Positions 60,801 through 64,000 of a stretch of 64,000 bases of DNA are shown here, piece by piece. Under the pieces are notes generated by a model. That model made no database searches and was not told the origin of the DNA. It was given only the letters and a program-made list of their open reading frames with translations. Made by a program: the position numbers and the translations under genes. Each line of letters opens with the position of its first letter. Within the stretch, counting starts at the first letter, position 1. The DNA is from Maniola hyperantus (lineage: Eukaryota > Arthropoda > Insecta > Lepidoptera > Nymphalidae), in the NCBI RefSeq assembly GCF_902806685.2, contig NC_048553.1, positions 2,046,001-2,110,000 of the forward strand, written 5' to 3'.

Positions 60801-63282
60801 CATTTATTTACTTTACACGTCCGTATTTGGGTCACCGAAATTTATATTAAGTATGTGTACCTATTAGTTGATGGGTCAGAAGATTCGGAGCAAATTGGCT
60901 ATCACAGAGGACACTCTGGCAAACGAGTCATAAGGGTTCCTAATAAAGGACAATCGTACACGCGTACGCGCGCGTGAAGCTGCCTGCGCTTCGCGCTTTA
61001 TCTGTTTAAGTCCTCACTACTAAAAGTGAACTGTATTTCATACCTTATAATACTAGATGATGCCCGCGACTTCGTCCGCGTGGATTTAGGTTTTTAAAAC
61101 CCCGTGGGAAGTCTTTGATTTTCTGGGATAAAAAGTAGCCTACGTCTTTCCCCGGGATGCAAGCTATCTCTGTACCAAATTTCGTCAAAATCGGTTGGAC
61201 GGATGGGCCGTGAAAAGCTAGCAGACAGACAGACAGACACACTTTCGCATTTATAGAGATCGTGTCTAAGAGGCTGTCTAAATTCGTATGACACTGGAAA
61301 TCAAGTTGTAAGCAAATTAAACGAGTTGCAGCCCGCAAAAAATTTAGTTCGAAATGACTCGTCTTGCGCGTCGTCTACACTCCACATAGACTATGGAGGT
61401 CATTGACTAAAGGTAGATTTATTTTACTTTTCCTTTCATTTGTGGTTTTAGAATGATTGAAACTTTTACTTTATGGAAGAACCGTACATTCGCCTAGTGA
61501 TTGACATGCTTTGAGTATGTACTTACTTGTACCTACTAAATTTTTGGAACGGTAATTGCCTAATACCAAGCGTGCAGGTCATAAAGGCATAAAGGCATAA
61601 ATGCACTGCTTACCCCAGTTGTAGTGGCTCAATGCATATTTTTCATTATGACCAGCCAGTAAACAGGTTCTCACCTAACTATTGCCTACCCTGGCTTCAA
61701 ACCCTGTGCACGCCACTGATTACCAAGTACCTACCTATAATTCGCGACAGGTCAAGATGGCAGTCAGGGTATGAGGCGGGGGGCGCCCAACACAACCGCA
61801 CTGGGTTAGCGCGAAGGCTATGCGGTGTGTCTGCGTCCTGATCACGATTGTCATGTCGACCTGTCGCGAACTATAGTAGAACAGTCGGTCGGTCACACAC
61901 AATCTAGAAACAAGGCAAACTGAAAACTAAAAAGTCCAACAAAATATAGTATTTTCCTTTGATGTCTCACGGGACATACCTACGTACTATTTTGTCCATG
62001 TATTCCTCAAACGTCAACAAAATCATCAATGAATTTTTGTATTGACGTCATTTATTTACCCGCAGGTATTTCATAAGGACGTACAATGGTGTGCAATAAA
62101 TACCTATCTAATGCTGTCGTTAATAAACCTAAGGTCACAGAAAGATGTAGTGCGAAACGCGGAAAAATCTAATGCGAAATTGTACATATGATTTCGCCCA
62201 CGTCAATTCTCTTCGTCGTCGTTCTCTCCGCGCAGATATGGCGCTCTCCTCTCCTTTTCAGCAAGATTTTCGCGCAAAAAATCGTCCCTGGACTAGGTAT
62301 ACAGTAGGGCGATTTCGTAAAACCGGCATCAATCATTATTATTTATTACAATCTCAATTGTTGTGATTGGCTAAATTTGTGCGATTCTTGTTGCAACAAT
62401 GCATTGTAGGCTGTAGCTAATAGTAAGCGAGTGACAACCAATCAGAGGTGATTACAATCGTGACATTGTAGCTTTCACTCTACCGCAATCGCGCAGCAGG
62501 TTGCTTTTGAGTTCAGATCGAAAACAACTGAACCGTCTTTTTAAAACGATACGGCACAGTCAAATTTCCATAATATGCAACAAAATTTCACCGAAACCAC
62601 GAAATTTTCTTCTGGAAAATAGAGGGTTCTAGGGTTTTAAGGCGAAATGATCAATCCAAACCGGATGTTCACTGTAAAATGCTATTAGGGATGCAAGTGT
62701 TATCAAAATATTGATCTATCGATATCGATATTTATTGAATTAGGTCTATATTGAAATATCGATATATCAGTCTAGCCGATATATCAATATTTATCGGGTT
62801 TTTTCATGGTTTACTTAAGGAACCCTTATTGATCACTTAGTTGTCTGTCTGACTGTCAAGAAACCTACAGGGTACTTCCCGTTGACCTAGAATCATGAAT
62901 TTGGGAGGAAGGTAGGTCTTATAGCAGACATAAGGGGAAAAATCTAAAAAGCGTGAATTTGTGGTTACATCACAAAAAAAAATTAAAATGTGATCATAAA
63001 CAAATAATTAGTATTTTCAACTCTTAACGTAAGATTACTATACCAAGTGGGGTATCATATGAAAAGCCTTTACCTGTACATTCTAAAACAGATTGTTATT
63101 TGTGTTTTGTTATTGTGTTTAGGCTAGTTATTGCTGTTGTTTTTACCTTGTAAAGCTCAGATGCCTTGATGCAAGCATTTCTGGTAAAGTCCCCCATAGC
63201 GTCTGATGCAGATCTCTGACGGGAGCTCCCCACCAGCTGGCGTGCCAGTAGCGCACTGTGGAGGACACGCAGCATCGTACAC
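43258..63282 (-). CDS. CGRRF1: CGRRF1, cell growth regulator with RING finger (5' end off window)
   Basis: Five coding exons on the minus strand: 63147-63282, 53117-53258, 48817-48924, 48264-48429 and 43258-43394 (stop TAG 43258-43260). Phases agree (1 in; 2, 0, 0, 1). About 229 residues are encoded. They read: a segment with YWHASWWGAPVRDLHQTLW; a segment with PPRICYPLVVILARDQRDT; VALISVVHIQDEQCRLPSGI; QLYVTGEAG; and a C-terminal C3HC4 RING, CCVCASAPLSRALLPCRHAC then LCARCLPKLDKCPICR. The order and the RING-tail SVITSYFCIRNEEE match vertebrate CGRRF1, a RING-type (likely ubiquitin ligase) protein of the ER/nuclear membrane. The N-terminal membrane-anchor exon(s), about 100 residues, should lie right of the window. 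The 9.9-kb intron 53259-63146 and the others are packed with repeats. The true frame of the last exon differs from its longest open frame; splice phase decides it. Confidence 0.92.
44610..45520 (+). pseudogene. broken SAM-domain-like gene inside the 43910-47032 element
   Basis: Pieces: ATG 44610 opens MSDFAEAAVTDEGTKLAEPD, which stops at 44687. In another frame IIEDYLKSWGLEMYLHSEI (from 44689) stops just before a donor. After the intron (acceptor AG 45208-45209), EHGIDFETLLMLAEDNKGTG continues, and KLIKQLSTVKNMLTDAFPSD ends at a GTAAGT donor. The WGLE..Y..HGIDFETLLML pattern is that of SAM-like helices. A 29-bp perfect palindrome (44676-44704) lies exactly at the first frame break. Confidence 0.5.
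46190..46525. repeat. internal inverted repeat of the 3.1-kb element
   Basis: aacctagtagagtaatggta..tgaaatctagctt is mirrored by agctagatttcat..taccattactcaactaggtt, with a central spacer. Confidence 0.7.
47050..48240. other. CGRRF1 intron, sparse repeats
   Basis: Includes a reversed LINE tail (47477-47530) and a Helitron/SINE-like copy at 48085-48222. Otherwise nothing recognised. Confidence 0.4.
49106..50394. other. CGRRF1 intron
   Basis: RTE-like fragment at 49310-49465; the rest is AT-rich without a recognised feature. Confidence 0.4.
50395..50625. repeat. MITE-like element with iterated GCATGC motifs
   Basis: Ends acagacagacgtgctcatta and gagcacatctgtccgta are inverted. Inside, gagcatgctt, aagcatgctt and caagcatgctt recur at least five times. 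Confidence 0.6.
51058..51245. mobile_element. MITE (CTCTGATTGGTTAATGCTCG family)
   Basis: tgacagctacaatgtcacga..ctctgattggttaatgctcg..gcattgttgcaac..attcagccaatcagaacaat. Copies also at 66-190, 55973-56160 and 62304-62492 (minus). Confidence 0.7.
51300..52150. other. CGRRF1 intron, very AT-rich
   Basis: No exon, RNA gene or recognisable repeat seen. Confidence 0.35.
52150..52405 (+). mobile_element. SINE body copy
   Basis: ttaaatatcacttgttttac-type start, gagttctccataatgttctc, and ggccggcgatgggttgag end. It includes an internal 22-bp hairpin (tggcctaaagtttaggcca). Confidence 0.65.
52443..52596 (-). mobile_element. Helitron-like element (Lep1-type), internally deleted
   Basis: tctaaatatataaaacgaaa..aggtgactgactgatcta to aacccctaagggggtaaaat..gcgggcatattatgctagt. 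Confidence 0.7.
52597..52750 (+). mobile_element. second tRNA-derived SINE family
   Basis: A box caatagctcaaccggtatag and B box ggttcaaaccc, 30 bp apart, followed by gcactattgtcgtacctact. No closed cloverleaf. Confidence 0.65.
52841..53068. mobile_element. element shared with 230-467 (inverted)
   Basis: cggtatttgacaactagtca..actttttatcaaacgtcaaa..gtgacgtcacatcataatga..ggaagaccctctatttaata. It ends 48 bp from CGRRF1 exon 53117-53258. Confidence 0.75.
53323..53507. mobile_element. Helitron/SINE-like repeat
   Basis: gagaactctttgattttctg..aaaaagtagcctatatcctt..cgtcaaaatcagttgaacgg..ttataatattagtatggg. Confidence 0.6.
53763..53931. mobile_element. MITE with TTGTACACAATCTCTAAACT termini
   Basis: Complete inverted ends: cctcttgtacacaatctcta and tagagattgtgtacaatgga. 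Confidence 0.8.
53985..54165. mobile_element. repeat related to 12043-12235
   Basis: gaatgactaaatgtgttgct..cagctgaaccgatttcgcta..gcacgggcagctagtt. Confidence 0.6.
54691..55385. mobile_element. two nested/tandem copies of the CCGGCCAAGTGCGAGTC repeat
   Basis: ttagggttccgtaactcaaa, then a (GTCT)n tract (about 54793-54850), then a second start near 54985 and end gactcgcacttgtt. One copy is truncated by the other. Confidence 0.7.
55973..56160. mobile_element. MITE (CTCTGATTGGTTGACGCTCG copy)
   Basis: ttgctcgattgcggtagaat to gatgccggttttacgaaatc. Better preserved than 51058-51245. Confidence 0.7.
56160..56832. other. CGRRF1 intron with Helitron ends
   Basis: A Helitron-like end fragment (gtagtccgcgcggacaaagt) is at 56709-56745; otherwise AT-rich DNA. 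Confidence 0.4.
56833..57261. mobile_element. full copy of the CCGGCCAAGTGCGAGTC ... GGTACGGAACCCT repeat
   Basis: aaaaccggccaagttcgagt to ttgaggtacggaaccctaat, with a short (GACA)n. It is flanked by repeated taaatagtaaataacgtctg (56758 and 57262). That indicates the element sits inside a duplicated stretch, or that a target region was duplicated. Confidence 0.75.
57575..57695. repeat. GC-rich fold-back repeat
   Basis: gaccgtgtcgggcacgagcc opposed to cacggccgagccacggacac. Confidence 0.55.
58048..58313. repeat. 266-bp fold-back with ~85-bp arms
   Basis: caatgaaccaaaagcttaat..ttgctataacccgctgaaac..tgcaacatgcagtatgcgaa and the near-exact complement ending aagcttttggttcattg. Confidence 0.85.
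58475..59428 (-). mobile_element. LINE 3' part interrupted by a MITE
   Basis: Minus-strand order: RIQKRVVRFVDN..ICVFYRFYNGECSEE (59428-59250), the conserved SFHHPISTTAPQATVSNFSL part, then the insert 58876-59164, then the end with caacgccgaag-type LPSAVF and the 3' tail ending near 58475 (gcgggtcacctgatgttaag on the plus strand). Inactive: only the C-terminus is left. Confidence 0.75.
58876..59164. mobile_element. 289-bp inverted-repeat MITE nested in a LINE
   Basis: Termini tacccgtagtacaagatttt..acgtctcaccaaa and the complement ending ctacgggta. CAG is on both sides (58873-58875 and 59165-59167). Removing the element and one CAG restores the LINE sequence seen at 2430-2445. A 3-bp duplication fits PIF/Harbinger- or CACTA-like elements. 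Confidence 0.75.
59875..60235. mobile_element. two Helitron/SINE-like fragments
   Basis: 59880-60005: gatcaggctgaaatttggca..gacgtagacatccgctaagt, Lep1-type. 60030-60235: aaaatcccgtgggaactt..gggataaaaagtagcctatg..cacactttcacatttgtaat, second family. Confidence 0.6.
60240..61045. other. CGRRF1 intron
   Basis: Partly CpG-rich (cgtacacgcgtacgcgcgcg near 60956). No exon recognised. Confidence 0.35.
61050..61260. mobile_element. Helitron/SINE-like repeat
   Basis: tagatgatgcccgcgacttc..gggataaaaagtagcctacg..ctgtaccaaatttcgtcaaa..cagacagacagacacacttt. Confidence 0.65.
61736..61878. mobile_element. GC-rich fold-back element (CGCGACAGGTCAAGATGG)
   Basis: tataattcgcgacaggtcaa to tgtcgacctgtcgcgaacta. 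Best preserved termini of the four copies. Confidence 0.75.
62304..62492 (-). mobile_element. MITE copy, inverted relative to 55973-56160
   Basis: gggcgatttcgtaaaaccgg to ctaccgcaatcg. Core gtgattggctaaatttgtgc, ttgttgcaacaatgcattgt. Confidence 0.7.
62811..63115. mobile_element. truncated CCGGCCAAGTGCGAGTC family copy
   Basis: ttacttaaggaacccttatt..ccgttgacctagaatcatga..acctgtacattctaaaacag. It ends 32 bp before CGRRF1 exon 63147-63282. Confidence 0.6.
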
Positions 63283-63461
63283 CTGCAGAAAAATAAAACA
63301 TGTTTTAAGTCAACGTATCTCAGTAGCTCAGAAGCTGTGGTAGTGATTTGTCTGGTGGGAGGCTTCGGCCGTGGCTATAGTTATAACTATTTATTTGCAT
63401 AATCAAGCCTAACAACCCTAACAATTACATTGTTGTCTAAGGGGATTCCAACATCAATGTG

Positions 63462-63622
63462 ACTAATTCCGTTGTAAACAATCTCTAAACTAAACTAAAA
63501 TGGCACGTCTAAATCTATTGCTATCCCTTTCATAATTTTGCCTGGAGAAAAGGATAGCACTAGATTTAGACCTGTTAATTTAGTTTGGTTTAGAGATTGT
63601 GTACAAGGTAATCGGCCCCATT
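63462..63622. mobile_element. MITE with TTGTACACAATCTCTAAACT-type ends
   Basis: ctaattccgttgtaaacaat to gattgtgtacaaggtaatcg. Confidence 0.75.
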
Positions 63623-63649
63623 GGTTGTCTACCTATTTCTATTCAATAC

Positions 63650-64000
63650 TAGCTGACCCGGCGAACTTCGTACCGCCTAACAGTCGATTCTTTAATTTTT
63701 TTTTAAATACTTACAATTTTTTAAATTTTTCTCTCCGTAAGAACCATCCTCGTACTTCAAGGAATATTATAAAAAAAATTTAGCGAAATCGGTTCAGCTG
63801 TTCTCGAGATTTGCAATCATCAACACATTTAGCGATTCATCTAAATATATAAAAGGAAAAGGTGACTGACTGACTGACTGATCTATCAACGCACAGCTCA
63901 AACTACTGCACGGATCGGGTTGAAATTTGGCATGCAGATAGCAGATAGCTATTATGACGTAGGTATCCGTCAAGAAAGGATTTCTGAAAATTCAACCCCT
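63650..64000. mobile_element. two Helitron-like elements, second cut by window end
   Basis: 63650-63840: tagctgacccggcgaacttc..gcgaaatcggttcagctgtt (inverse of 53985-54165). 63838-64000: atataaaaggaaaaggtgac(tgac)n..ggcatgcagatagcagatag..attcaacccct, Lep1-type, running off the edge. Confidence 0.65.

Noticed and set aside
60950..60990. CpG island with a gene start
   Set aside because: Only a short CG-alternating tract (acgcgtacgcgcgcg) with no exon or promoter context.

Overview
The window is nuclear DNA from an insect, almost certainly a moth or butterfly (Lepidoptera). The evidence is short spliced exons separated by AT-rich introns, and a dense load of interspersed repeats of lepidopteran type: Helitron-like elements with a GTCC..GGAC hairpin, CTAG ends and CAGT/GACT tetranucleotides; tRNA-derived SINEs; RTE-type and other LINE tails; and many fold-back elements. 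I see no bacterial gene, CRISPR array or operon.

Five loci are supported by homology recalled from protein families plus splice-phase bookkeeping. (1) 537-4317 (+): the 3' half of SEL1L/Hrd3, the ER-associated degradation adaptor; its 5' part lies off the left edge. (2) 6569-16182 (-): the molybdopterin-synthase locus. Mocs2A (15908-16174) and Mocs2B (exons 15626-15754, 14687-14802, 10807-11044) lie in tandem as in the conserved bicistronic gene. Three MBIP-family exons (9571-9822, 7924-8213, 6569-6676) follow in the same orientation, recalling the MoaE-MBIP fusion of the Drosophila ATAC subunit. (3) 19157-25935 (+): tacc, a centrosome/microtubule coiled-coil protein, made here of one short exon and one 5.3 kb exon. 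(4) 28608-35908 (+): IFT46, an intraflagellar-transport complex B subunit in seven coding exons, with a perfect 14-bp RFX X-box (28521-28534) just upstream. (5) 43258-63282 (-): CGRRF1, a RING-finger protein, in five coding exons spread over 20 kb, with its N-terminal exon(s) off the right edge. The IFT46 and CGRRF1 genes converge on a 7 kb repeat-filled stretch (35.9-43.2 kb).

Much of the rest is mobile DNA. The most striking items are a 451-bp near-perfect palindrome (17195-17645), a 3.1-kb element with CACTG..CAGTG ends carrying a broken SAM-like gene (43910-47032), a 289-bp inverted-repeat element nested in a LINE with a readable CTG target duplication (58876-59164) and two relatives, a 5S-rRNA-like fragment (15312-15395), and two local exon-associated duplications (SEL1L exon at 1995-2110; Mocs2B exon end near 10666-10742).

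The genes share no single pathway; this looks like ordinary insect gene neighbourhood. No clearly new multi-gene system was found. The most interesting items are regulatory (the X-box), architectural (Mocs2A/Mocs2B/MBIP) and transposon-structural. All family names come from memory of the proteins, with no database search. Repeat boundaries are approximate unless a terminus is stated.
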